Counted from the first letter of the stretch, positions 55,814 to 64,000 are shown. The stretch is DNA of 64,000 nt from Streptomyces fradiae ATCC 10745 = DSM 40063 (GCF_008704425.1 NZ_CP023696.1:5992501-6056500), one strand, 5' to 3'. The notes: a model not told the origin generated them from the sequence alone. Numbers and translations are program-made.

Positions 55814-56119
55814 ATGCCCGCAGGACCGCTGCCGCACGAGGAGATCGAGGACCGGCTGCGCGAGCTGCCCGGCTGGGCCTTCGAGGCCGACCGGCTCACC
55901 CGTACGTACCGCCTGGCCGGCCACTTCGCGGCGGCGGCGATGGTCGTGCACATCGCCCGGGTGCAGGAGGAGATGAACCACCACTCCGACCTGACCCTCG
56001 GCTACGACAGCGTGTCGCTGTCGGTGCACACCCACGACGCGGGCGGCGCCGTGACGGAGCGGGACTTCGCGCTGGCCGCCCACGTCGAGGCCCTGGCCGA
56101 CGCCCACGGCGCGTCCTGA
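55814..56119 (+). CDS. 4a-hydroxytetrahydrobiopterin dehydratase
   Basis: This 101-residue protein of the pterin-4a-carbinolamine dehydratase family shows EEIEDRLRELPGWAFEADRL at the N-terminus, EEMNHHSDLTLGYDSVSLSV with the catalytic histidine pair, and THDAGGAVTERDFALAAHVE with the third histidine. It recycles the pterin cofactor of aromatic amino acid hydroxylases; no such hydroxylase is in this window. ATG 55814 has GGAAGGGAG 9 nt upstream. Confidence 0.93.
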   Translation: MPAGPLPHEEIEDRLRELPGWAFEADRLTRTYRLAGHFAAAAMVVHIARVQEEMNHHSDLTLGYDSVSLSVHTHDAGGAVTERDFALAAHVEALADAHGAS

Positions 56120-56466
56120 CGCCCCGCCGGGGGAGGGCGGCGGGCCCCGCCCTCCCTGCCCCGCAGCCGGGCCCGCCGCGCCGCGCCGTCCCGTGCCCCT
56201 GGCACCCCCGCCCGGCCGGGACCCTGCCCGCCGCCACCGCCGCGTCGCCCGGCCGATCCCGGCCCGATCGGCCCGACCCGGTCGATCCCGACCCGGCCTC
56301 GGCCCGACCCGATCGGCCCGACCCGATCGGCCCGACCCGGCCTCGGCCCGGCCCGCCGGGGCCCGGCCCGGCCCGGCCCGATCCTCCCCCCGGCCCCGGC
56401 CCAGCCCGATCCGACCCGCCCGATCCCGATCCCGATCCCGGCCCGGCCCCGGCCGGGCGTCCCGCC
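56120..56466. other. Low-complexity gap with GATCGGCCCGACCC repeats
   Basis: The 14-mer GATCGGCCCGACCC occurs at 56266-56279 and in tandem at 56311-56324 and 56325-56338; the region is otherwise built of GGCCCG/ACCCG words. It lies between convergent genes. No gene is supported. Confidence 0.8.
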
Positions 56467-57318
56467 CTACGCCACCGCGCCCGGCGCGAGCGGCCCCGGC
56501 GCCGCCCCCAGCGCCTCGGCGAAGCCCCGCGGCTCCCGCCCCAGCACCCGCCGCACCCCGTCCGTCGCCGACGCGTTGTGCCCGTCCAGCAGCGACGCGA
56601 ACAGCCCCGCCAGCCACGCCGCCTGCTCCTCCGGCCACCCGTGCCCGGCCAGCTCCGCCGCGTACCGCTCCTCGGAGACGGGGACGTACCGCACCTCCCG
56701 GCCCGCCAGGGCGCCGATCTCCGCCGCCGCCTCCGCGAACGTCAGCGGCCGGGGCCCCGTCACCTCGTGCACCGCGCCCGCGTGCCCGTCCTCCGTCAGG
56801 GCCGCCACCACCACGTCCGCCACGTCCCCGGCGTCCACGAACGGCTCCGCCACCGCCCCGGCGGGGAAGGCGAACTCCCCGGCCGCCGCGCCCTCCGCCA
56901 GGAAGCCCTCGGTGAAGTTCTGGACGAAGAACGCCGCCCGTACGACGGCCAGTTCCACCCCGCCGCCCAGAGCGTTCCGCAGCGCCTCCTCGGCCGCCAC
57001 GGCCTCCGCCTCCCCGCGCCCCGACAGCAGCACCACCCGCCGCGCCCCCGCGGCGGCGGCGAGCCGGCCGAACGCGCCGAGCGCCTCCGCCGCGCCGGGC
57101 GCCGCCAGGTCCGGGTAGTACGCCACGTACACCAGGTCAGCGCCGTCCAGCGCGGGCCCCCAGGTCTCCGGGCGCTCCCAGTCGAACGGGGTCCCGCCGC
57201 CGCGCGATCCGGCCCGCACCTCAAGGCCCCGTCCGGCCAGCCGCTCCACCACCCGGCGCCCGGTCTTCCCCGTCGCCGCCGTCACCAGTACCGTCGTCAC
57301 ATCCGTGTTCGTCGTCAT
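56467..57318 (-). CDS. NmrA-family NAD(P)-binding protein
   Basis: This 283-residue atypical short-chain reductase has the dinucleotide fold VLVTAATGKTGRRVVERLAG, DLVYVAYYPDLAAPG, RRVVLLSGRG and AVVRAAFFVQNFTEGFL, the pattern of NmrA/quinone-reductase (QorB-like) proteins. It should bind NAD(P)H and act as a reductase or redox sensor. ATG 57316-57318 has GGGAGG 8 nt upstream. It is divergent from an AraC regulator gene, the usual layout for local control. Confidence 0.92.
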   Translation of the reverse strand: MTTNTDVTTVLVTAATGKTGRRVVERLAGRGLEVRAGSRGGGTPFDWERPETWGPALDGADLVYVAYYPDLAAPGAAEALGAFGRLAAAAGARRVVLLSGRGEAEAVAAEEALRNALGGGVELAVVRAAFFVQNFTEGFLAEGAAAGEFAFPAGAVAEPFVDAGDVADVVVAALTEDGHAGAVHEVTGPRPLTFAEAAAEIGALAGREVRYVPVSEERYAAELAGHGWPEEQAAWLAGLFASLLDGHNASATDGVRRVLGREPRGFAEALGAAPGPLAPGAVA

Positions 57319-57544
57319 GCGTTCAGCCTCCCGGCCGCCCCCCGCCCCCGGCCATGCGCGAAAGACTCGGCCGCCTACGCGTACGTCCACGACCGCCCCG
57401 GTGCCGCCGCCCGTCCGGGTGCCGCCCGCCCGACCGTCCGGGTACAGCCCGTCCGACGGCCGACCGGCCCGGCCGCCCGCCCGACCCGGCGCCGCCCGAC
57501 CGCCCCGGTGCCGCCCGTCCGACCGGCCCCGTCCCCCGCGCGGA

Positions 57545-57560
57545 TAGGCTCGCCCGTATG
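57545..57560 (+). promoter_or_regulatory. Leaderless -10 box of the AraC gene
   Basis: TAGGCT (57545-57550) is followed by 7 nt and ATG 57558. No ribosome site is visible. Confidence 0.6.
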
Positions 57561-58556
57561 GACGCGCTGGCCGGACTCCTCGACGGACCGCGGGCCCGTG
57601 GGGCCTTCCTCCTCCGGATGGTCATGGCGCCGCCCTGGTCCGTGCGCGTCGAGGACCGGGCGCCGCTCAGCCTGATGTGCGTCACCCGCGGCGAGGCGTG
57701 GATCGTCCCCGACGGCGGCGCCCCCGTGCTGCTGCGGCCCGGCGACCTCGCCCTGGCGCGCGGCCCCGCCCCGTACACCGTCGCCGCGGACCCCGGCGTC
57801 CCCCCGCAGTCCCTCATCGGCCCCGGCGGCACCTGCCGCACCCTGCGCGGCGAGCCGCTGGAGGAGACGATGTGCCTCGGCGTACGCACCTGGGGCAACG
57901 CCCCCGACGGCCCGGACGGCCTCCTCGTCGGCACCTACCGGATGGAGAGCGAGGTCGGCCGCCGCCTCCTCGACGCGCTGCCGCCCCTGCTGCACCTGCC
58001 CGGCGACTCCTGGTCCTGCCCGCTGACACCCGTCCTGGAGGACGAGATCGACCGCGACGCACCCGGCCAGAGCGTCGTCCTCGACCGCGTCCTCGACCTG
58101 CTGCTCGTCGCCGCCGTACGGGCCTGGTTCGCCCGCCCGGACGCCGCCGCTCCCGCCTGGTACCGGGCGCAGGGCGACCCCGTCGTCGGCACGGCGCTGC
58201 GGCTGCTGCACGACGAGCCCGCCCACCCCTGGACGGTCGCCTCCCTCGCCGCCCGCGCCGGAGTGTCGCGGGCCGCCCTCGCGCGCCGCTTCGCCGAACT
58301 GGTGGGGGAGCCGCCCATGACGTACCTGACGGGCTGGCGGCTGGCGCTCGCCGCCGACCTGCTGCGCGAGGGCGACGCGACGGTGGAGCGGATCGCCCGG
58401 CAGGTCGGGTACGGCGGGGCGTTCGCGTTCAGCGCCGCGTTCAAGCGGGTCAGGGGCGTCAGCCCGCAGGAGTACCGCTCGGCGTACGCCGGGAGGTTGC
58501 CGGAACGGCACGGTTCCTCGCCCTCGCCGGTCCCGGCCAGCACGCTGTCCCCATGA
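57558..58556 (+). CDS. AraC-family regulator with cupin sensor domain
   Basis: This 332-residue protein has an N-terminal cupin-type domain (about 8-190, APLSLMCVTRGEAWIVPDGG, LLRPGDLALARGPAPYTV) and a C-terminal AraC DNA-binding domain (about 215-315, TVASLAARAGVSRAALARRF, VERIARQVGYGGAFAFSAAF). The gene overlaps the following methyltransferase gene as ATGA and is divergent from the NmrA-like gene. Control of one or both by an inducer bound to the cupin domain is likely. Confidence 0.93.
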   Translation: MDALAGLLDGPRARGAFLLRMVMAPPWSVRVEDRAPLSLMCVTRGEAWIVPDGGAPVLLRPGDLALARGPAPYTVAADPGVPPQSLIGPGGTCRTLRGEPLEETMCLGVRTWGNAPDGPDGLLVGTYRMESEVGRRLLDALPPLLHLPGDSWSCPLTPVLEDEIDRDAPGQSVVLDRVLDLLLVAAVRAWFARPDAAAPAWYRAQGDPVVGTALRLLHDEPAHPWTVASLAARAGVSRAALARRFAELVGEPPMTYLTGWRLALAADLLREGDATVERIARQVGYGGAFAFSAAFKRVRGVSPQEYRSAYAGRLPERHGSSPSPVPASTLSP

Positions 58557-59407
58557 CTCACGACCACACCCACATGGACTGGACCGCGATGCTGCCGCTG
58601 CTGGAGCGCGGCGCGGAACTGCGCACCCCGCTCTACCGCAGCGCGGCGGCCTGGCTCACCGAACTGCTGCCCGTGGGCGCCGCCCGCCGCGTCCTCGACA
58701 TCGGCAGCGGCCCCGGCGTGCTGGCCGGGCTCCTCGCGGAGGCGTTCCCGTACGCGGACGTCGTCGCCGTCGACGGGACCCCCGAGCTGCTGGAGCGGGC
58801 CCGCGAACGCAACGCCCCGCTGGGCGGCCGGTTCACCACGCGCCTCGCCGAACTGCCCGCCGGCGTGGACGAGCTGGGCGAGGCCGACCTGGTGTGGGCG
58901 GGGGAGTCCGTGCACCACATCGGCGACCAGCTCGGCGCCCTGGAGGGCCTCGCCCGGCGGCTGCGGCCCGGCGGGCTGCTGGCCCTGGTGGAGGGCGGGC
59001 TGCCGGCGCGCCACCTCCCCCGCGACATCGGCTTCGGCCGGCCCGGCCTGGAGGCCCGCGTCGAGGCCGCGCACGCCGACTGGTTCGGCGAGATGCGGGC
59101 CGCGCTGCCCGGCGCCCGCGAGGTCACCGAGGACTGGGCGGCGCTGCTCTCCTCGGCGGGCCTCGTCCCGTCCGGGACGCGCACCTTCCTGCTGGACGTC
59201 CCGGCACCCGTGCCCGCCGCCGTACGGGAGCACGTCCTCGCCACGTACGCCCGGACCCGCGAGGGCGTCGCCGAACGGCTCACGGACGAGGACCGCGCCA
59301 CCCTCGACCGGCTCCTGGACCCGGACGACCAGGCGAGCCTCCACCACCGCCCGGACGTCCACCTCCTGATGGCCCGCACGGTCCACACCGCCCGCCGCGC
59401 GGCCTGA
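58553..59407 (+). CDS. SAM-dependent methyltransferase
   Basis: This 284-residue class I methyltransferase has motif I ARRVLDIGSGPGVLAGLLAE, the acidic residue in VVAVDGTPELLERARERN, ADLVWAGESVHHIGDQLGAL and LRPGGLLALVEGGL. A helical lid (about 195-260) follows. The substrate is unknown. Its ATG (58553) overlaps the AraC stop, so the two are made from one message, an uncommon regulator-enzyme pairing. Confidence 0.9.
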   Translation: MTHDHTHMDWTAMLPLLERGAELRTPLYRSAAAWLTELLPVGAARRVLDIGSGPGVLAGLLAEAFPYADVVAVDGTPELLERARERNAPLGGRFTTRLAELPAGVDELGEADLVWAGESVHHIGDQLGALEGLARRLRPGGLLALVEGGLPARHLPRDIGFGRPGLEARVEAAHADWFGEMRAALPGAREVTEDWAALLSSAGLVPSGTRTFLLDVPAPVPAAVREHVLATYARTREGVAERLTDEDRATLDRLLDPDDQASLHHRPDVHLLMARTVHTARRAA

Positions 59408-59495
59408 CCGGGCACCGCCCGCCCGCCCTCCACGCGGGTGGGCGGGCCCGCTCCCGTGCCCGGCGGCCGAGTTGGGGACGCCCCGGCCCGCTCAC

Positions 59496-59510
59496 TATGA
59501 TCCGCCGATG
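59496..59510 (+). promoter_or_regulatory. Leaderless promoter of the VWA gene
   Basis: TATGAT (59496-59501), the best -10 box in the window, is followed by 6 nt and ATG 59508. TTGGGG lies 18 nt before the box (59472-59477). Confidence 0.7.
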
Positions 59511-60794
59511 ATCACACGAAAGCGACTGGCGGCCGGGTTGTGCGGCCTGCTCGTCACCCTGACGGGCGGCCTCTCCCCGGTGGCCGCCCGGGCCGACACC
59601 GCGGAACCGGCCGCGAAGGAAGCCCCCAAGGTCGAGCTGGTGCTGGACGTCAGCGGGTCGATGCGCGCCCGCGACATCGACGGGCAGTCCCGCATGGCCG
59701 CCGCGAAGCAGGCGTTCAACGAGGTCCTCGACGCCGTGCCCGACGACGTCCGGCTCGGCATCCGCACCCTCGGCGCCGACTACCCCGGCAAGGACCGCAA
59801 GGAGGGCTGCAAGGACACCCGGCAGCTCTACCCCGTCGGCCCCCTCGACCGCACCGAGGCCAAGGCCGCCGTGGCCACGCTGACCCCGACCGGCTGGACA
59901 CCCATCGGCCCCGCCCTGCTCGGCGCGGCCGAGGACCTGGAGGGCGGCGACGCCACCCGGCGGATCGTCCTCATCACCGACGGCGAGGACACCTGCGCGC
60001 CCCTCGACCCGTGCCAGGTCGCCCGGGAGATCGCCGCCAAGGGCATCCACCTCACCATCGACACGCTGGGCCTCGTCCCCGACGCCAAGACCCGCGCCCA
60101 GCTCGTCTGCATCGCCGAAGCCACCGGAGGCACCTACACCTCCGTCCAGCACACCGCCGAACTCTCCGGCAGAGTCAGCCAATTGGTGGACCGCGCCGCC
60201 AAGCCGGTCCTCACCCCCGTCGCCACCGAGGGCGCCGACCGCTGCGCCAAGGCCCCCCTGCTCGGGCCCGGCCTGTACACCGACCGCGAGACGTTCGGCC
60301 AGCACCGCTGGTACCGCGTCGAGGTGCTGCCCGGCCAGGAGCTGCGCGCCTCGGTGAGCGTCGGCGCCGACCGCGCCGTCCACCGCGACTACGGCGTCCT
60401 GCTGCGGGCCTCCACCCTCGCCGGGCGGGAGATCGTCCGCGGGGAGGCCGTCGGCGAGGGCCGCACCGACGTCATATCGGCCGGCCTGCGCTACCCCAGG
60501 CCCGACGTCGAGGGCGGCGGCCTCGGCTCCGACGCCAAGCCCGCCGCCGAGACGGTCTGCCTGCGCGTCAGCAACGCGTTCTCCGCCCCGGCCGGCACCA
60601 GGACCACACCGGGCCTGCCCGTCGAACTGAGCATCGCCGTCGTCGACGGCCCCGGCGAGGCCGGCGACACCGCCTTCCTCGGACTCGGCCGCGGCTGGTG
60701 GCTGCTCGGCGCGCTCGCGCTCGCCGGCTTCCTCGCCGGACTGCTGTGGGGCTGGATCTCGCGCTGGCGCGTCACCGTCTGGAGGACCAACTGA
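59508..60794 (+). CDS. Secreted, membrane-anchored VWA-domain protein
   Basis: This 428-residue protein has a signal peptide (about 1-29, RLAAGLCGLLVTLTGGLSPV ending ARA), a von Willebrand A domain (about 40-215) with the complete metal site LVLDVSGSMRA, TGWTPIG and VLITDGEDTC, then an all-beta ectodomain (about 230-385) and one C-terminal membrane helix (GWWLLGALALAGFLAGLLWG) with a short basic tail. It should face outside, anchored at its C-terminus. The stop overlaps the next gene as TGATG, so both are translated together. No ATPase partner is adjacent. Confidence 0.9.
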   Translation: MITRKRLAAGLCGLLVTLTGGLSPVAARADTAEPAAKEAPKVELVLDVSGSMRARDIDGQSRMAAAKQAFNEVLDAVPDDVRLGIRTLGADYPGKDRKEGCKDTRQLYPVGPLDRTEAKAAVATLTPTGWTPIGPALLGAAEDLEGGDATRRIVLITDGEDTCAPLDPCQVAREIAAKGIHLTIDTLGLVPDAKTRAQLVCIAEATGGTYTSVQHTAELSGRVSQLVDRAAKPVLTPVATEGADRCAKAPLLGPGLYTDRETFGQHRWYRVEVLPGQELRASVSVGADRAVHRDYGVLLRASTLAGREIVRGEAVGEGRTDVISAGLRYPRPDVEGGGLGSDAKPAAETVCLRVSNAFSAPAGTRTTPGLPVELSIAVVDGPGEAGDTAFLGLGRGWWLLGALALAGFLAGLLWGWISRWRVTVWRTN

Positions 60795-61594
60795 TGCGTA
60801 CCGTACGAAGCCGGCGCACCGCCGTCACCGCCGCCCTGCTCACCGGGGCCGCCCTCCTGGGCGGGCTCGCCGCCCCCGGCGCCGCGCTCGCCGCGAGCCC
60901 CACGCCCTCACCGGCCGCCACGGACGGCGAGCCGCCCGCGCCGACGGAGGCGGGCACGTCCTTCCGGTCGGCCACCGCCGTCCTGCCGGGCCAGCACGCC
61001 ACCGCCCAGGCGTCGACCGGCGACTACCTGTACTGGCAGTTCCCCGCCGACGCGGGCGACCAGGCCACCGTCCGCGCCACGGTCACCCTGCCGGAGACCT
61101 CCCGGCGCGGCGCGGCGGCCACCTGGCGGATCGACGTGTACGACGGACTGCGCCGCCGCCAGGCGTGCCAGTACGGCAGCGACTCCCGCACCCTCGCCGC
61201 CGACGCCCGCACGGTCACCCTCACCTGCCGGCTGCGCACGGTGCGCGCCTGGGCGGAGCCGTGGTCGAACGACCCGCTGCCCGGCGCCTACTTCGTGCGG
61301 CTCACCGCCGCGAGCCTCGCGGCGACCGACATCGGGCTGCCCTTCGACGCCGCCCTCGACGTGTCCGCCGAGGACGCGGGCGCCGCCGCCGATGTGGACG
61401 GCCGGCTGTCGCAGCCCCTGGTCCAGGGGGCGTCGGCGACCGTGGAGCCCGAGGACGGCTGGGCGTCCGGCTGGTGGTCGGGGCGCTGGCTGTGGACGGC
61501 GGGCGGCGCGGCACTCGCCGCCCTGGCCGGCATCTGGGGCTACACCCTGACCCGCGGCCACGGCCGCCCGAGGGGCGTACCGGACCGTCCCTGA
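60794..61594 (+). CDS. Secreted, C-terminally anchored hypothetical protein (VWA partner)
   Basis: This 266-residue protein has a signal peptide (about 1-34, RRTAVTAALLTGAALLGGLA to ALAAS), a Thr/Pro/Ala stretch, a beta-rich domain (about 55-190, ASTGDYLYWQFPADAGDQAT, DVYDGLRRRQACQYGSDSRT) with two cysteines, an acidic linker, and a C-terminal membrane helix (WTAGGAALAALAGIWGYTLT). Its start overlaps the VWA stop by one base, so it is coupled. The ectodomain resembles that of the VWA protein in its GDYLYWQF/HRWYRVEV segments. The function is unknown; a surface complex of the two is plausible. Confidence 0.78.
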   Translation: MRTVRSRRTAVTAALLTGAALLGGLAAPGAALAASPTPSPAATDGEPPAPTEAGTSFRSATAVLPGQHATAQASTGDYLYWQFPADAGDQATVRATVTLPETSRRGAAATWRIDVYDGLRRRQACQYGSDSRTLAADARTVTLTCRLRTVRAWAEPWSNDPLPGAYFVRLTAASLAATDIGLPFDAALDVSAEDAGAAADVDGRLSQPLVQGASATVEPEDGWASGWWSGRWLWTAGGAALAALAGIWGYTLTRGHGRPRGVPDRP

Positions 61595-62340
61595 CGGCCG
61601 GCCCGGCGGGGACGCGGACCGGGCGGCGGGGATGGCGGGGCTGCCCGGGGCGTGCCGGGCCGGGGCCGGTCGGCGAGGGCTCGAGCGGCGCCCGCGCCGC
61701 GGTCGCGCGAGGGCGCCGTACGGCGGGGCGCGGGCCGGGCGGGGTGCCATATGGCGGTGCGCGGGCCGGGCGGGGCGCGCCGGGGGCGTGCGGCGCCTCG
61801 CGGCTTACGGCGGCTTCCCGGCGGCTTCCCGGCCGTTCCCGCCGGGCGTGCGGCGGACCGGCGCCCGGCCCGCCGCGCCCTCCGCCGCCCCGCTCCCGGC
61901 TCGGGCCCGCCCCGCCGTCACGCCCGCCTCCGCGCCGCGCGTCGGCCGCGGCTCCCGCTGTGCCCCCTCGCGGGTTTCCGGCCTGCCCTCGGGGCCCGTC
62001 GGCGCCCCGCCCCCACCGCGGCGGTGTGCCGCTCAGGTGAGGGGCGGGGCAGGCGTGCCCATCCCGTCCCGCCCCGCCCCGCCCTCTCCTCGTACGCGCT
62101 CGCGCGAACGTGACCTGTCGTCGCGGACGCGGTACCACCGGCGCGCACCGCGCCACCGCGCCGCCCCCCAAAACCACCGGCGCGCACCGCGCCACCACGC
62201 CGACCCCCCGGTACCACCGGCACGCGCCGTGCCACCACGCCGACTGGCGGTGCACGTCGTACGGGGGCCGCCTCGCGTGGGGGAGGGGGCGTTTCGGTCG
62301 GCTCCGTGGGGGCGGGCGGTCCGGGCGGGTCCCGGCGGCG
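61595..62340. other. 746-nt gap rich in repeats
   Basis: No gene is supported in this gap between convergent genes. It contains a 17-nt direct repeat GCGCGGGCCGGGCGGGG (61728-61744 and 61759-61775) with the palindrome GCCATATGGC between (61746-61755), then Gly/Pro-rich-looking GC words, then the three hairpin repeats at 62134-62234. Confidence 0.6.
62134..62234. repeat. Three 39/40-nt repeats, each with a small hairpin
   Basis: Copies begin with ACCACCGG at 62134, 62173 and 62213. Each has a 6-bp stem and 3-nt loop: GGCGCG/CGCGCC in copies 1 (62140-62154) and 2 (62179-62193), GGCACG/CGTGCC in copy 3 (62219-62233). The paired change in copy 3 keeps the stem intact. Confidence 0.8.
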
Positions 62341-64000
62341 TCAGCGGTACAGCGCCGCGACCTCCTCCGCGTACGCCTGCTCGATCGCGCGCCGCTTCAG
62401 CTTCAGCGACGGGGTCAGCAGCCCCTGCTCCTCGCTGAAGGGCCGCGCCAGTATGCGGAAGGTGCGGATCGACTCGGCGTGCGAGACCAGCGTGTTGGCG
62501 GCGATGACCGCCCGGCGCACCTCCTTCTCCAGGGCGGCGTCGCGCACCAGCTCGGCGGCGGGCATCGCGGGCCGCCGCTGCATGGCCAGCCAGTGGTCGA
62601 CGGCCTCCTGGTCGAGGGTGACCAGCGCGGCGATGTACGGGCGGTCGTTGCCGACCACCAGGCACTGGGCGACCAGCGGATGGGAGCGCACCCGGTGCTC
62701 CAGCACCTGCGGGGCCACGCTCTTGCCGCTCGTCGTCACCAGGATCTCCTTCTTCCGCCCGGTGATCGTCAGGTAGCCGTTCGCGTCCAGCGCGCCCAGG
62801 TCCCCGGTGGCCAGCCACCCGTCCCACCCGTCCGGCCCCCCGCGCCCGGTGTCGTTGAGGTACCCGGAGAAGACGTGGGGGCCGCGCAGCCACACCTCCC
62901 CGTCGTCGGCGATCCGCACCGACGTGCCCGGCACGGGCGGCCCGACCGTGCCGAACCGCGGCCGCTCCGGCGGGTTCGCGGTCGCGGCCGACGACGTCTC
63001 CGTCAGCCCGTACCCCTCGTACACGGTGATCCCCGCGCCCGCGAAGAACAGGCCCGTCCGCCGGTCCATCGCCGAGCCGCCCGACATGGCGTGCCGGACC
63101 CGCCCGCCGAACGCCTCCCGCACCCTGCCGTACACCACCTTGTCGAAGAACTGGTGGCGCAGCCGCAGCGCCGCCGAGGGGCCGGGCCCCAGGCCGAACT
63201 CCCGGTCCTCCTGCGCCTGCGCGTACCGCACGGCCACGTCGACGGCCCGTTCGAAGACGGCCCCCCGGCCCTCGGCCTCCGCCCGCCGTCGCGCCGCGTC
63301 GAGGACCTTCTCGAAGACGTACGGCACCGCCAGCACGAACGTCGGCCGGAACGCCGCCAGGTCCGGCAGCAGCGCGCCCGCCGTGAGCTGCGGCTGGTGG
63401 CCGAGCTTGACCCGGCCCCGGACCGCCGCGACCTCCACCATGCGCCCGAAGACGTGGGCGAGCGGCAGGAACAGCAGCGTCGACGCCTCCTCGCCCGGCC
63501 GGGAGCGGAACACCGGCTCCCAGCCCGCCAGGAGCGTGTCCGACTCGAACATCAGGTTCCCGTGCGTGAGCACGCAGCCCCTGGGCCGCCCGGTCGTCCC
63601 CGACGTGTAGATGACGGTGGCGACGGAGTCCGGGGTGACGGCGCGCCGGTGCCGGTGCACCACCTCGTCGTCGATCCGCGCCCCCGCGGCGACGAGCTCC
63701 CCGACCGCCCCGGTGTCGAGCTGCCACAGCCGCTTCAGGTGCGGCAGCCGGTCCACGACGGAGCCCACCGTCATCGCGTGGTCCTCGTGCTCGACCACGC
63801 AGGCGCTCACCCCGGCGTCGCGGAGCGTCCAGAGCACCTGGTCGGCCGAGGAGGTCGGGTACACGGGCACGGGCTGCGCGCCGACCGTCCACAGGGCGAA
63901 GTCGAAGAGCGTCCACTCGTAGCGCGTACGGGACATGACCGCGACCCGGTCGCCGAACCGGATCCCCTGCGCGAGCAGCCCCTTGGCCAGGGCCAGCACC
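62341..64000 (-). CDS. Long-chain fatty-acid--CoA ligase (FadD/FAA1-type), 5' end outside window
   Basis: This ANL-superfamily enzyme activates fatty acids to acyl-CoA via an acyl-adenylate. The visible 552 residues include the P-loop TVIYTSGTTGRPRGCVLTHG, LPLAHVFGR, YEGYGLTETSSAATANPPER, LATGDLGALDANGYLTITGR and the catalytic-lysine end LTPSLKLKRRAIEQAY. It belongs to the larger AMP-binding type (about 600 residues) with an insertion at about 225-300. The reading frame is still open at 64000, so about 50 N-terminal residues are missing. It converges on the VWA pair. Confidence 0.93.
   Translation of the reverse strand, partial: VLALAKGLLAQGIRFGDRVAVMSRTRYEWTLFDFALWTVGAQPVPVYPTSSADQVLWTLRDAGVSACVVEHEDHAMTVGSVVDRLPHLKRLWQLDTGAVGELVAAGARIDDEVVHRHRRAVTPDSVATVIYTSGTTGRPRGCVLTHGNLMFESDTLLAGWEPVFRSRPGEEASTLLFLPLAHVFGRMVEVAAVRGRVKLGHQPQLTAGALLPDLAAFRPTFVLAVPYVFEKVLDAARRRAEAEGRGAVFERAVDVAVRYAQAQEDREFGLGPGPSAALRLRHQFFDKVVYGRVREAFGGRVRHAMSGGSAMDRRTGLFFAGAGITVYEGYGLTETSSAATANPPERPRFGTVGPPVPGTSVRIADDGEVWLRGPHVFSGYLNDTGRGGPDGWDGWLATGDLGALDANGYLTITGRKKEILVTTSGKSVAPQVLEHRVRSHPLVAQCLVVGNDRPYIAALVTLDQEAVDHWLAMQRRPAMPAAELVRDAALEKEVRRAVIAANTLVSHAESIRTFRILARPFSEEQGLLTPSLKLKRRAIEQAYAEEVAALYR

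Overview
The window looks like chromosomal DNA of a Streptomyces-type actinomycete. Base composition is very GC-rich throughout, codons end almost always in G or C, GTG starts are common, ribosome sites are GGAGG-like, and several genes have a TANNNT box 6-7 nt before the ATG (leaderless transcripts). The psd/pssA, ethylmalonyl-CoA pathway and ccr order is one I recall from Streptomyces chromosomes. I see no rRNA, tRNA, CRISPR, insertion sequence or prophage, and no stretch of clearly foreign composition.

Layout. 1-1.7 kb: end of an unknown gene, a strong bidirectional terminator, then phosphatidylserine synthase and decarboxylase. 1.9-11.4 kb: a nearly complete ethylmalonyl-CoA pathway operon (ccr, meaA, malyl-CoA lyase-like, mesaconyl-CoA hydratase-like, acyl-CoA dehydrogenase), with a TetR regulator and a fused two-module 3-hydroxyacyl-CoA dehydrogenase upstream. 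Together these assimilate acetyl-CoA and supply ethylmalonyl-CoA for polyketides. 11.8-17.3 kb: single genes (HEAT repeat, GNAT, RidA-like, secreted S33 peptidase, SRPBCC, hemerythrin, unknown). 17.4-20.3 kb: an aromatic-type aminotransferase and EamA exporter opposite an Lrp regulator, with an array of half-sites between. 20.5-26 kb: four coupled peptidase genes (M55, M20, S9, S66). 26-28.9 kb: adenosine deaminase, a GntR/HutC regulator and a GNAT, linked by two copies of one palindromic operator. 29-36.8 kb: VOC protein, methyltransferase, NDH-2 plus transketolase, Rv2629-like protein, TIGR03086-like protein, PfpI.

37-45.6 kb is the most unusual part. It holds a DUF2795 protein, a tiny membrane protein, a SigB-type sigma factor with a structured leader, a PAS-GAF protein, and opposite it an operon of GAF-ANTAR regulator, a lysine-free aminotransferase-fold protein and a NAPE-PLD-like metallo-hydrolase. 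A second metallo-hydrolase with a DedA protein follows. 45.6-50.2 kb: a degenerate resolvase-fold protein, a membrane holin-4/phosphodiesterase fusion and an APC permease. 50.4-53.8 kb: LysR and the tdh-kbl threonine catabolism operon. 54.3-64 kb: small membrane protein, MmyB-like regulator, pterin dehydratase, NmrA-like reductase opposite an AraC-methyltransferase pair, a secreted VWA protein with a secreted partner, a repeat-rich intergenic stretch, and a FadD-type acyl-CoA synthetase cut by the window edge.

All functions are read from sequence motifs and family knowledge; no database search was possible.
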